14,033 bases of DNA from Candidatus Methanofastidiosum methylothiophilum (GTDB taxonomy: Archaea; Methanobacteriota_B; Thermococci; Methanofastidiosales; Methanofastidiosaceae). Position numbers and translations under genes: made by a program. Below are positions 1-6,407 of this stretch, one piece after another. Numbering within the stretch: position 1 is the first letter of the stretch; each line of letters begins with the position of its first letter. The stretch covers positions 1-14,033 of the forward strand of contig LNGD01000032.1 in NCBI GenBank assembly GCA_001587675.1, given 5' to 3'. The notes beneath the pieces are model-generated. The model worked only from the letters and a program-made list of their open reading frames with translations, was not told the origin of the DNA and made no database searches.

Positions 1-74
1 GCATCACAGATTAATGATTTTTCAAGGAGGGCCAGATTATTTTCAAGTCTTCTTTTTTCATTATATATGCCCAT
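1..74 (-). CDS. N-terminus of a probable tyrosine recombinase/integrase (partial, runs off left edge)
   Basis: Reading leftwards from an ATG at 74-72, 24 codons stay open to the window edge and give MGIYNEKRRLENNLALLEKS followed by LICD. The pattern, a short lead then RLExxLxxLEKS, resembles the start of the SAM-like N-terminal domain of many archaeal phage-type integrases; the catalytic domain lies outside the window. The ATG at 61 in another frame stops after 16 codons, so 74 is the better start. A TATA box on the same strand (97-104) is about 25 nt upstream, which predicts an almost leaderless transcript. The coding call is good because promoter, start and open frame agree. The family call rests on about 20 residues and is tentative. 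Confidence 0.5.
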   Translation of the reverse strand, partial: MGIYNEKRRLENNLALLEKSLICD

Positions 75-105
75 ATATTTCGTTACATGTAACGAATTTA
101 TATAC
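75..105 (-). promoter_or_regulatory. Promoter with 18-bp perfect palindrome (putative operator)
   Basis: On the minus strand a TATA element (TATATAAA, 97-104) precedes the leftward gene. Between it and the ATG at 74 lies a perfect palindrome, TTCGTTACATGTAACGAA, at 79-96. The expected transcription start is near 75-76, so the palindrome fills the space between TATA box and start site. A repressor bound there would block pre-initiation complex assembly. The palindrome and TATA box are seen directly. The operator role is inferred, and a recombinase binding site is an alternative. Confidence 0.55.
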
Positions 106-184
106 ATTTTCCGCGGGATTTTGTCCTTTAGAAAGACTTACTACCCCGGCGCTTTTGATCTGTTTTAAATTATTTAAAGAAATT

Positions 185-219
185 TTTATATAATTATCAA
201 TATATTGGATTATGATAAT
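185..219 (+). promoter_or_regulatory. Promoter of the mtnP-apt operon
   Basis: TTTATATAA at 185-193 is a good archaeal TATA box centred about 25 nt before position 215. That gives a leader of about 5 nt before the ATG at 220. No Shine-Dalgarno sequence is present, as expected for a near-leaderless transcript. Confidence 0.55.
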
Positions 220-957
220 ATGGCAAAAATCGGTATTATTGGCGGAAGTGGACTAGACGATCCAAAACTTCTAAAAGATTATGATGAAATCGATATTAAA
301 ACAAAATATGGGAAACCGTCAAGTGCCCTTGTTACAGGGAAGATAAAGGATGTTGAAGTAGTAATTCTTGCAAGGCATGGAAAAGACCATTCAATTCATC
401 CTACAGGTGTTAATTATAGGGCAAATATAAGGGCTTTAAAGGATGTAGGTTGCACTCACATTATTGCTACTACAGCAGTTGGCTCCTTAAGAGAAGAAAT
501 TAAACCAGGAGATATAGTATTTCCTGATCAATTCATTGATTTTACAAAAAGGAGAGAATATACATTTTTTGACGAAGGGGAAGTTGTCCACACATCTATG
601 GCCGACCCTTTTTCTGAGCACATTAGAAAGAAACTAATAGAAGCTTCAAATAATCTTGGATTAAGATACCACTCCAAGGCTACAGTAATAACTATCGAGG
701 GTTCAAGATTTTCAACTAGGGCCGAGTCCCATATGTTCAGATTACTTGGTGCGGATATCATAAACATGTCAACAGTTCCGGAAGTATCGCTTGCAAAGGA
801 GCTTGGTTTTGAATATGCAACTGTAGCGATGTCAACTGATTATGATTGCTGGAAAGAGAATGAGGAACCCGTGACATTTGAGATGGTTATGGAAACTATG
901 AAAAAGAATTCAGAAAATGTAAAGAAACTTATAATAGAAGTAGTACCAAAGATATAG
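220..957 (+). CDS. mtnP: S-methyl-5'-thioadenosine phosphorylase
   Basis: Cytoplasmic PNP/MTAP-family phosphorylase of 245 aa. It should cleave 5'-methylthioadenosine with phosphate to adenine and methylthioribose-1-phosphate, recycling the by-product of polyamine and other SAM-dependent reactions. Visible motifs are phosphate-binding GGSG (8-11) and RHG (52-54), VNYRAN (64-69), TTAVGSLREE (84-93), EGSRFSTRAES (160-170), NMS (182-184) and TDYDCW (206-211). The aspartates of the last motif select a 6-amino purine, which favours MTAP over guanosine/inosine phosphorylase. The usual EGPRFS has Ser for Pro at 162, a minor oddity. A TTG at 205 in frame would add five residues, but the ATG at 220 starts the canonical MAKIGIIGGSG and fits the TATA position. 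The apt gene follows after 12 nt, so the released adenine can be converted directly to AMP. Confidence 0.93.
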   Translation: MAKIGIIGGSGLDDPKLLKDYDEIDIKTKYGKPSSALVTGKIKDVEVVILARHGKDHSIHPTGVNYRANIRALKDVGCTHIIATTAVGSLREEIKPGDIVFPDQFIDFTKRREYTFFDEGEVVHTSMADPFSEHIRKKLIEASNNLGLRYHSKATVITIEGSRFSTRAESHMFRLLGADIINMSTVPEVSLAKELGFEYATVAMSTDYDCWKENEEPVTFEMVMETMKKNSENVKKLIIEVVPKI

Positions 958-969
958 AAGGCGGCATTT

Positions 970-1506
970 ATGGATAAAAGAATTAATAGTATAAAAGGAA
1001 AGATAAGAACAATACCAGATTTTCCGAAGAAAGGAGTTATGTTTAGAGATATAACAACGCTATTAAAAGATAGGGAAGGATTAAGGGATTCCGTTGATAT
1101 TATTGTTGAAAGGTATCAAGGAAAGAAGATTGATTTAGTAGCAGGTGTTGAAGCAAGAGGATTTATTCTGGGTGGTGCTTTAGCATACAAGCTAGGAGCA
1201 GGTTTTGTTTTAATCAGAAAGAAGGGGAAACTTCCACATAAAACTGAAAATCACGAGTATGAACTTGAATATGGAAAGGATTCAATTGAAGTTCATCTTG
1301 ATGCAATTATGAAGGGAGATAATGTTCTTCTTGTTGATGACCTTATAGCCACTGGGGGTACTGCACTAGCTGCATGTAAACTAATAGAGAAGCTTGGGGG
1401 AAAAGTTGTCGAAACAGCATTTATCGTTGGACTCCCTGATCTAGGGGGAATGAGGAAACTATCACACTATGGAGTGTTCACAATAGTTGACTTCGAAGGA
1501 GACTAA
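970..1506 (+). CDS. apt: Adenine phosphoribosyltransferase
   Basis: Type I phosphoribosyltransferase of 178 aa, the normal APRT length, converting adenine and PRPP to AMP and pyrophosphate in the cytoplasm. The family signature IPDFPKKGVMFRDITTLL (15-32) is intact. So are the adenine-pocket stretch GVEARGFILGGALAYKLG (59-76), RKKGKLP (83-89), LEYGKDSIEVH (99-109) and the PRPP loop VLLVDDLIATGGTA (119-132). These are the motifs of the bacterial/eukaryotic APRT, not of the archaeal hypoxanthine/guanine-type enzyme. It lies 12 nt behind the MTA phosphorylase, with a G-rich stretch (AAGGCGG) before the ATG, so the two are almost certainly one transcript for adenine recovery from MTA. Confidence 0.93.
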   Translation: MDKRINSIKGKIRTIPDFPKKGVMFRDITTLLKDREGLRDSVDIIVERYQGKKIDLVAGVEARGFILGGALAYKLGAGFVLIRKKGKLPHKTENHEYELEYGKDSIEVHLDAIMKGDNVLLVDDLIATGGTALAACKLIEKLGGKVVETAFIVGLPDLGGMRKLSHYGVFTIVDFEGD

Positions 1507-1541
1507 AAAATTATAAATTTATTTTTATTCAACAAATAAAT
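1507..1541. terminator. AT-rich convergent termination region
   Basis: The apt gene and the leftward LamG gene end only 18 nt apart. ATTTATTT at 1517-1524 and AAATAAAT at 1534-1541 could form an 8-bp A/U-only hairpin. A T-run at 1522-1526 follows apt. Archaeal termination depends mainly on oligo-T in the non-template strand, so this is a plausible but weak terminator. Confidence 0.3.
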
Positions 1542-3105
1542 ATATTTCTCTTTGCCCAAGAATTCCTAAATTATTATAAAGAATCAAAGTATATTTATAA
1601 ACACCCTCTGGCACTTCAGGATTTATAGTGCAAACAGCATTAAAAGATACTGTTTCCTTTGTTCTAATTATTTGATTTTGTGGTGAAAAGATAGCAGATG
1701 CTCCTTTAGGTAAGCCTTCTACCCTCATTTTAACATCTCTTTGTGTAAACATTCCAAAGTTTGAAACATCTAGCTTTACTTCATGTGTACCTTTAGTAAA
1801 TCTGACTGCACTAACTTCCTTTCCATTATAATTCACCTTGGTGATGTGTTCGCCTTTAATACCGATGTCTTCTCCAGTTAATTCATCAGTTTTAGCTATA
1901 ATTATATCCCCAGCTATTACTTTAACTACTTTAAGTTCAGGTTTTGTTATATTTTTTATTACTGCCTCTGGAATTTTTTCTGCTTGGGATTTTGAAGTAA
2001 AATTATTATAGTTAGTGGCATTATTATATATAGCTTTAATAAATGGGTAAGATTTTACATCTTTAAATATCCAAACTTCATCAACAACTCCATTAAAATA
2101 CCTCCCCCCTCCTCCGGCTGCCCACCTACCAATATTAGTTTCAAATCTTGATTCAAATGCCCTAATATTATCAACTAAGGACCTATTGCATCCGCCCAAG
2201 TTATTATTTATATAGATATCAATAGCACTTCCATCGTATCTGCCAACTATAAAATACCATTGCCCTTGCTTAGGACTTCCTTTTGTGCATTGTATATATC
2301 TTCTTGTATAGGGATTATTCCCTGTTTGAACAGCAAATTCAAAATATGAATTAGTTTGAGAATGTTGAATCCAAAATTGTCCTTGATCGCCTGCATTGTT
2401 TGCATTAATAGACAATACATTTGCCCAATTGTTGCCTGTGCTTGGAGGTATTGCCCAATTGGCCCAAGTCATAACAGTGAGAGTATTGCTAAATCCATAA
2501 TCAACGTTATTTCCAAGAGAATTTTTAGTTACCAAGTAGTCATTGGTTCCATCTAATCTATAACCTTCTCCTATAACTGCTTTCACAGGCAACGCTCCGT
2601 TCATAGCAGTTGCATTGTTGTCAAGTAATGAATCTATAGTTCTGGGATTCTTATCGCCTTCAAGATGGTATATCCCCGCAGCATTTTTCCATACATTTTT
2701 TGGATTTTCAAAGTTACCTTCGCCACTATATGCAGTATAGATATAGAATTCTGTATCAGTATACCTCTTAATTAAAGGGGCTTTAAAATAAACAATATAC
2801 TCATAATTCACAGGGTCGTATTTAACAACTTCATAAGGACATTCAATCCCATCAATAGTAAATATACGTAAATCATTTCCATCGTCATTGCCTTTTGACT
2901 GCCAATAAGTATCGCTTTCAGAAAGGGCTTTAAACAAAACAGGAAAATCGACCATATCTTCTTCAATGAAATTATGATTAATTACAAATAGAAATCTTGC
3001 TTTATGGTCAGAAGAGTGCCAATTATCCGCACTAAAAGGTAATATAAAGAATGCAGAAGTTAAAAACAATAAAACTACAAAGGTAATAAACTTAGTATTA
3101 AACAT
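1525..3105 (-). CDS. Secreted DUF2341-LamG (concanavalin-like) surface protein
   Basis: 526-aa exported protein. An N-terminal hydrophobic signal segment (about 5-26, TKFITFVVLLFLTSAFFILP) is followed by a DUF2341-like domain (about 35-130; DFPVLF, NDLRIF, YIVYFKAPLI). Next comes a LamG/concanavalin-type jelly roll (about 143-365; GIYHLEGD, YRLDGTNDYL, WANW, then FNGVVDEVWIFKDV near the end). The C-terminal region (about 388-526) ends in an Ig-like segment with FSPQNQIIRTKETVSFNA, resembling surface beta-sandwich modules. No C-terminal membrane anchor is seen, so it may be released or held by other surface proteins. DUF2341-LamG proteins are usually large adhesin or carbohydrate-binding surface proteins; the ligand cannot be told here. 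It has its own TATA box and follows upp by 42 nt. The ATG at 3105 is the only start that gives a proper signal peptide. Confidence 0.8.
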   Translation of the reverse strand: MFNTKFITFVVLLFLTSAFFILPFSADNWHSSDHKARFLFVINHNFIEEDMVDFPVLFKALSESDTYWQSKGNDDGNDLRIFTIDGIECPYEVVKYDPVNYEYIVYFKAPLIKRYTDTEFYIYTAYSGEGNFENPKNVWKNAAGIYHLEGDKNPRTIDSLLDNNATAMNGALPVKAVIGEGYRLDGTNDYLVTKNSLGNNVDYGFSNTLTVMTWANWAIPPSTGNNWANVLSINANNAGDQGQFWIQHSQTNSYFEFAVQTGNNPYTRRYIQCTKGSPKQGQWYFIVGRYDGSAIDIYINNNLGGCNRSLVDNIRAFESRFETNIGRWAAGGGGRYFNGVVDEVWIFKDVKSYPFIKAIYNNATNYNNFTSKSQAEKIPEAVIKNITKPELKVVKVIAGDIIIAKTDELTGEDIGIKGEHITKVNYNGKEVSAVRFTKGTHEVKLDVSNFGMFTQRDVKMRVEGLPKGASAIFSPQNQIIRTKETVSFNAVCTINPEVPEGVYKYTLILYNNLGILGQREIYLFVE

Positions 3106-3136
3106 ATGGGATATATTAAATAAAAAATATATAAAT
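3106..3136 (-). promoter_or_regulatory. Promoter of the LamG-protein gene
   Basis: On the minus strand TTTATATAT (3127-3135) lies about 26 nt upstream of the ATG at 3105. This implies a leaderless transcript; no Shine-Dalgarno sequence is present. The gene can therefore be expressed independently of upp just upstream. Confidence 0.5.
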
Positions 3137-3147
3137 TTTGCTATTAA

Positions 3148-3822
3148 TTATTTTTTAATTGGCTCTCCGAAACATCTGTCTCCTGCATCCCCAAGGCCTG
3201 GAACTATGTAATTCTTTTCGTTGAGTTTTTCATCAATTACCGCAGTGACAACTTCCACGTCTTTATGTTTTGATAATATTTCTTTAATTCCTTCAGGTGC
3301 GCTTATCACAGCTACTACAATGATCCTCTTGAAATCTCCCCTTCCCTTTACTTCATCAATAATCCTTGATATTGTGTGACCTGTTGCAAGCATTGGATCC
3401 CCTATCATGATTATATCATTTTTTGTTGTTTTGGGAACCTTCACATATTCTACTGTAATTTTAGATTCCGGCGCTGGGCCTCTCCAGGCACTTATTATAC
3501 CTGCTCTAGCTTTTGGAAATACCTTGTAAAATCCTTCAATAAAAGGGATTGCTGCTCTAAGAATGTTAATCATGACTATGTTATCTTTATCACTTATCCG
3601 AACTCCCTTTGTATGGGTGACAGGTGTTTCAATATCTATAACCTCATAGTCAAAGGTTTTGGATAGTTCATAACCCATGTATCTTCCTAGCTTGTTTAGG
3701 CCTTTCCTAAATTTTATCGGGTCAGTATTCTTATCTCGAAGTTCATCTACAAGTTCTTGTATAGCCAAATTTTGCTTAAAAGAAATAACTCTATCATTTT
3801 TTTCTAGGTCTTCTATACCCAT
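3148..3822 (-). CDS. upp: Uracil phosphoribosyltransferase
   Basis: 224-aa cytoplasmic enzyme converting uracil and PRPP to UMP (pyrimidine salvage). Visible are the UPRT segment INILRAAIPFIEGF (85-98), the PRPP-binding loop IMIGDPMLATGHT (138-150), SAPEGI (174-179) and the uracil-binding C-terminal stretch VPGLGDAGDRCFG (207-219). Length is slightly above the 205-215 aa bacterial norm and matches archaeal members, which carry a longer N-terminus. The ATG at 3822 is preceded by AGGTGT at a 5-nt spacing, a good archaeal ribosome binding site. The AIR-synthase-like gene ends 34 nt upstream on the same strand, so co-transcription is likely. A TATA-like TTTAAATA at 3854-3861, overlapping that gene's stop codon, could also drive upp alone. 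Confidence 0.95.
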   Translation of the reverse strand: MGIEDLEKNDRVISFKQNLAIQELVDELRDKNTDPIKFRKGLNKLGRYMGYELSKTFDYEVIDIETPVTHTKGVRISDKDNIVMINILRAAIPFIEGFYKVFPKARAGIISAWRGPAPESKITVEYVKVPKTTKNDIIMIGDPMLATGHTISRIIDEVKGRGDFKRIIVVAVISAPEGIKEILSKHKDVEVVTAVIDEKLNEKNYIVPGLGDAGDRCFGEPIKK

Positions 3823-3856
3823 CTGCTACACCTATGAAGATAGTAAAAAATAGTAT

Positions 3857-4834
3857 TTAAAGTTTAGTATCGAGTATGCGCCAAAGTTCATCCTGAGATA
3901 TCCTTTCGTGACTCCTCTTCTCTTTAGTTACCTTCCCGATGATTGAAACTTCGATTTTTTCTTTAAGAAGTGATTCTATTATGCTATTTGTTTTTTCCTT
4001 TGGGGAGATAACTAATAGGGCACCTGAAGAAATAAGGCCGAACGGATTTATGCCAAGGATATTACATATAGATTTTGTTTCTGAGTAAAGATGCACCTTA
4101 TCTTCATAGAACTCAAATCCTTTGTTTGATGCATCGGCTATTTCATGGAGCCCACCCAAAACTCCACCTTCAGTTGGGTCATGCATTGCATTAGCTCCTA
4201 AAGACGAGGCTATTAAGGCTTCCTTGACAACAGAGATTTTGTTTAACAGACCCTTAGCTTTTTCTATTAGGTTTAGGTCTAGATATTTTGAAAGGTATTC
4301 ACTCTTTGTTTCTGCCAAAATTGCTGTTCCTTCAATTCCTGCACCTTTTGTTAGAAGTATATCATCGCCTTCTCTTGCACCACTTGTTGAAACGTATCTA
4401 TCAGAAAACCCAATCATTGTACCTGAAAGAATAAGGTCAGAAACTTTGCCAGATACTTCTGTGTGGCCACCGACTATTGACACGCCTATTTCTTTGGCTG
4501 CTCTTTCTATGTCTTTTGAGATTTCTTCTAAATCATCATCTGTTGCACCCTTAGGCATAATTATTGTTGAAAGAAAAAACATAGGTTTTGCACCCATAGA
4601 AGCGACATCATTAGCACAAACATTTACAACATGAAAACCTGCATTCTTTCCAGCACCGGTAATGGGATCCTGTGAAACTACCATCATGCCAGAAAGCTTT
4701 GAAATATCTATCACTGCCGCATCAATGCCGACATTTGGACCTACAAGTATTTCATCCTGTAAGCTACCAAGGTATGGAAAAACTCTTTTAGCAAGTATGC
4801 TGCCATCGACCTTACCGTCAGGTAAAAATCTCAT
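3857..4834 (-). CDS. AIR synthase/HypE-like family protein (PurM fold)
   Basis: 325-aa protein of the PurM/HypE/ThiL/SelD ATP-binding superfamily. Family landmarks are GIDAAVI (36-42), NVCANDVASMGAKP (71-84), IVGGHTEV (120-127), HDPTEGGVLGGLHEIA (218-233) and ISSGALLV (268-275). The DPTEGG element and overall length are closest to HypE. However, HypE needs a C-terminal PRxC cysteine to carry the carbamoyl/cyano group, and this protein ends in DELWRILDTKL with no cysteine. It is therefore probably not a hydrogenase maturation HypE but one of the archaeal AIR-synthase-related proteins of unknown substrate. It is also too divergent to call PurM, although it sits just upstream of upp among nucleotide-salvage genes. 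The ATG at 4834 has an upstream AGAGGT at a 5-nt spacing. It is divergent from rpl10e. Confidence 0.75.
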   Translation of the reverse strand: MRFLPDGKVDGSILAKRVFPYLGSLQDEILVGPNVGIDAAVIDISKLSGMMVVSQDPITGAGKNAGFHVVNVCANDVASMGAKPMFFLSTIIMPKGATDDDLEEISKDIERAAKEIGVSIVGGHTEVSGKVSDLILSGTMIGFSDRYVSTSGAREGDDILLTKGAGIEGTAILAETKSEYLSKYLDLNLIEKAKGLLNKISVVKEALIASSLGANAMHDPTEGGVLGGLHEIADASNKGFEFYEDKVHLYSETKSICNILGINPFGLISSGALLVISPKEKTNSIIESLLKEKIEVSIIGKVTKEKRSHERISQDELWRILDTKL

Positions 4835-4930
4835 GAAAACCTCTTCTCATATTGTTTTAAAAAGGTTATACCTAGAAAGCCTTATAAACTGCATTATGAA
4901 AGGTGCTCTACAGTCATTAAGGTGATAATT
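4835..4930. promoter_or_regulatory. Divergent promoter region between the AIR-synthase-like gene and rpl10e
   Basis: CTTATAAA at 4881-4888 is placed about 25 nt before an rpl10e start near 4910, leaving a leader of about 20 nt that contains GGTGAT. The same element read on the minus strand (TTTATAAG) would start transcription near 4860, giving a 25-nt leader with AGAGGT for the leftward gene. A second minus-strand candidate, TTTTTAAAA (4856-4864), would give a leaderless start at 4834. The TATA position for rpl10e is well supported; the shared use is inferred. Confidence 0.5.
4921..4926 (+). promoter_or_regulatory. Ribosome binding site GGTGAT that decides the rpl10e start
   Basis: GGTGAT is complementary to the archaeal 16S 3' end and lies 4 nt before the ATG at 4931. 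A GTG inside it (4922) is in frame and could be mistaken for the start, but it is part of the binding site. Confidence 0.7.
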
Positions 4931-5440
4931 ATGGCGGGACTTAGACCTTCAAGAATTGACAGAATGATTAACAGGCCTAATTATACTAGAAGAGAGTATG
5001 TTAGAGCCGTTCCAGGTATTAAAGTAGTCCACTTTGACATGGGAGAGATTGGGAAAATGTTTTCCTACGAAGTCTACATGGAAAGTAAGAACGCATGTCA
5101 AATAAGGACAAATGCTATGGAAGCTTCAAGAATTGCTGCTAATCGATATCTTATGAAAGCCCTTGGTAAAGGTAAGTTTTATTACAAGATAAGAACAATA
5201 CCTTACCAGATTATTAGAGAAAATGCTATGGCCTCCGGAAAAAAGGCCGATAGATACGGTAACGGAATGAGACTATCATTTGGTAAACCAATAGGTACAG
5301 CTGCGAGAATAGGTAGAGGGCAGAGAATAATGTCTGTCTGGGTTGAAAAAGAAGACATTGAAGAAGCAAGAATAGCAATGAGAAAAGCAGCTATGAAGTT
5401 ACCAACTACTGTAAAAATTGATGTTCAAGAAAGAAGCTAA
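4931..5440 (+). CDS. rpl10e: Large-subunit ribosomal protein uL16 (archaeal L10e)
   Basis: 169-aa protein of the L16/L10e family, a 50S subunit protein near the peptidyl-transferase and tRNA sites. The start MAGLRPSRIDRMINRPNYTR is typical of archaeal L10e. Other family segments are YVRAVPGIKV, the internal IRTIPYQIIRENAMASGKKA and RLSFGKPIGTAARIGRGQRI. The N-terminus and length are the archaeal/eukaryal form rather than bacterial L16, which identifies the window as archaeal. The gene is single, with its own promoter and a strong GGTGAT ribosome binding site, and is followed by oligo-T runs. Confidence 0.96.
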   Translation: MAGLRPSRIDRMINRPNYTRREYVRAVPGIKVVHFDMGEIGKMFSYEVYMESKNACQIRTNAMEASRIAANRYLMKALGKGKFYYKIRTIPYQIIRENAMASGKKADRYGNGMRLSFGKPIGTAARIGRGQRIMSVWVEKEDIEEARIAMRKAAMKLPTTVKIDVQERS

Positions 5441-5475
5441 ATTTTTTTATAAATACTTTTTTAATAATAAAAAAA
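5441..5475. terminator. Oligo-T terminator region, convergent
   Basis: Directly after the rpl10e stop come a 7-T run (5442-5448) and a 6-T run (5457-5462). On the opposite strand an A-run at 5469-5475 supplies a 7-T run for the leftward rhodanese gene that ends at 5492. T6-AATAAT-A6 could also form a weak hairpin. This fits bidirectional archaeal oligo-T termination between convergent genes. Confidence 0.55.
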
Positions 5476-5491
5476 TTTAATATTATTTAAT

Positions 5492-6250
5492 TTACTTTAG
5501 ATTATAGTAAACTGAATAGCCTTCTGTAACCGCATATACGTTTGTGAAGTTTCTCTCTGCTAAGAACTTAGCTCCATCAACTGATTTCTGACCTGTGTTG
5601 CAGTATAATACAACCTTCTTATCTTTGGGTATCTGAGAAATCATGACTCCAAGCTTGTTATAGGGTATGTTGACTGCGCCAGGTATATGGCTTTCAGCAA
5701 ACTGCTCTTCTGTTCTGACATCAATCAAATATATACTTTCCCCACCATCAATCAACTGTTTCAATTGGTATGCGGTTAGCGTCTTGTAGGTAGCAGTGAC
5801 TATAGGCTGATTAGTTATTTTAGAAATGACTTGAGAAGTATACTGGTCAACAGCTTCCTTTGTAAATTCCCTGTCAGAACCAGCTAAGATAAAGACTTTT
5901 TGTTTCATTCTAAAGAAATCGCTTGTCTCATAAATAAGCTTGTAATTGCCATTTCTTAGTGCATTTTGATCAGTTTCTGAAAGGATTCTCTTTGATAGAT
6001 CACCTGTATGTTCTTCTGAATCAGGACCCCCTAGTATTATGATATAATCATAAGCCGCATAGCCTGTGTCTTTGACTCCAAAATAATCCACGACCAAGTT
6101 ACTTTTTCGTAGCGTTGAAACAAAGTCTGGATTCATTGATATGTCTATACTGTTTGCAACTACGGCTACCTTCCCTTGGGCAAATGCACCGGATAGGGTG
6201 CTAAGGAAAAGTGCAAATAAAAGGATTAAAGAAATAGTTTTCTTCTGCAT
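5492..6250 (-). CDS. Exported rhodanese with surface-type N-terminal domain
   Basis: 252-aa exported protein. A signal peptide (1-25, hydrophobic LILLFALFLS, ending AFAQ) precedes a domain of about 120 residues. That domain contains IIILGGPDSEEHTG and QKVFILAGSDREFTKEAV, resembling the cell-wall-binding-repeat-2/S-layer-associated modules of archaeal surface proteins. The C-terminal rhodanese domain (about 157-250) has LIDVRTEEQFAESHIPGAVNIP and the active-site loop CNTGQKS, with Cys217 as the sulfur-accepting residue. It is likely a thiosulfate or persulfide sulfurtransferase, or a redox sensor, outside the membrane; the true donor is unknown. A GTG at 6259 would add three residues but forms part of the TGTGAT ribosome binding site, so the ATG at 6250 is preferred. 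A TATA-like TCTTATATTC at 6280-6289 lies about 25 nt before the inferred transcript start near 6260. Confidence 0.8.
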   Translation of the reverse strand: MQKKTISLILLFALFLSTLSGAFAQGKVAVVANSIDISMNPDFVSTLRKSNLVVDYFGVKDTGYAAYDYIIILGGPDSEEHTGDLSKRILSETDQNALRNGNYKLIYETSDFFRMKQKVFILAGSDREFTKEAVDQYTSQVISKITNQPIVTATYKTLTAYQLKQLIDGGESIYLIDVRTEEQFAESHIPGAVNIPYNKLGVMISQIPKDKKVVLYCNTGQKSVDGAKFLAERNFTNVYAVTEGYSVYYNLK

Positions 6251-6407
6251 TTTAATCACAGAAAATAATTTTAAAAAATGAATATAAGAGTTTCTATTAT
6301 AAGATCAATATGGTGTTACTGGGAAACTTCATGGAAATTTTAGAAAACGAGTAGGAAACATAAAGCGAAATAAATAACTAATAATACAAAAATAAAAATT
6401 GAATATT
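6251..6407. other. Intergenic region between two leftward surface-protein genes
   Basis: About 157 bp. The right part (6385-6400 on the plus strand, A-rich) gives T-runs behind the beta-helix gene, a probable oligo-T terminator. The left part carries the rhodanese gene promoter. No open frame or RNA gene was recognised in it. Confidence 0.45.

Noticed and set aside
105..170. tRNA gene on the minus strand
   Set aside because: Both ends look faintly tRNA-like, but the 5' and 3' arms do not pair and no anticodon stem can be drawn.
205..219. TTG at 205 as the start of the MTA phosphorylase
   Set aside because: The ATG at 220 gives the canonical N-terminus and sits at the right distance from the TATA box; the expected transcript would begin after the TTG.
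4122..4634. 170-codon rightward open frame opposite the AIR-synthase-like gene
   Set aside because: It is fully antisense to a gene with clear family motifs, and its composition (Ser/Pro/Ile-rich) is that expected of a reverse-frame shadow.
3857..4834. Calling the AIR-synthase-like gene hypE or purM
   Set aside because: The HypE C-terminal cysteine is absent, and the motifs differ from true PurM, so a gene symbol would mislead.
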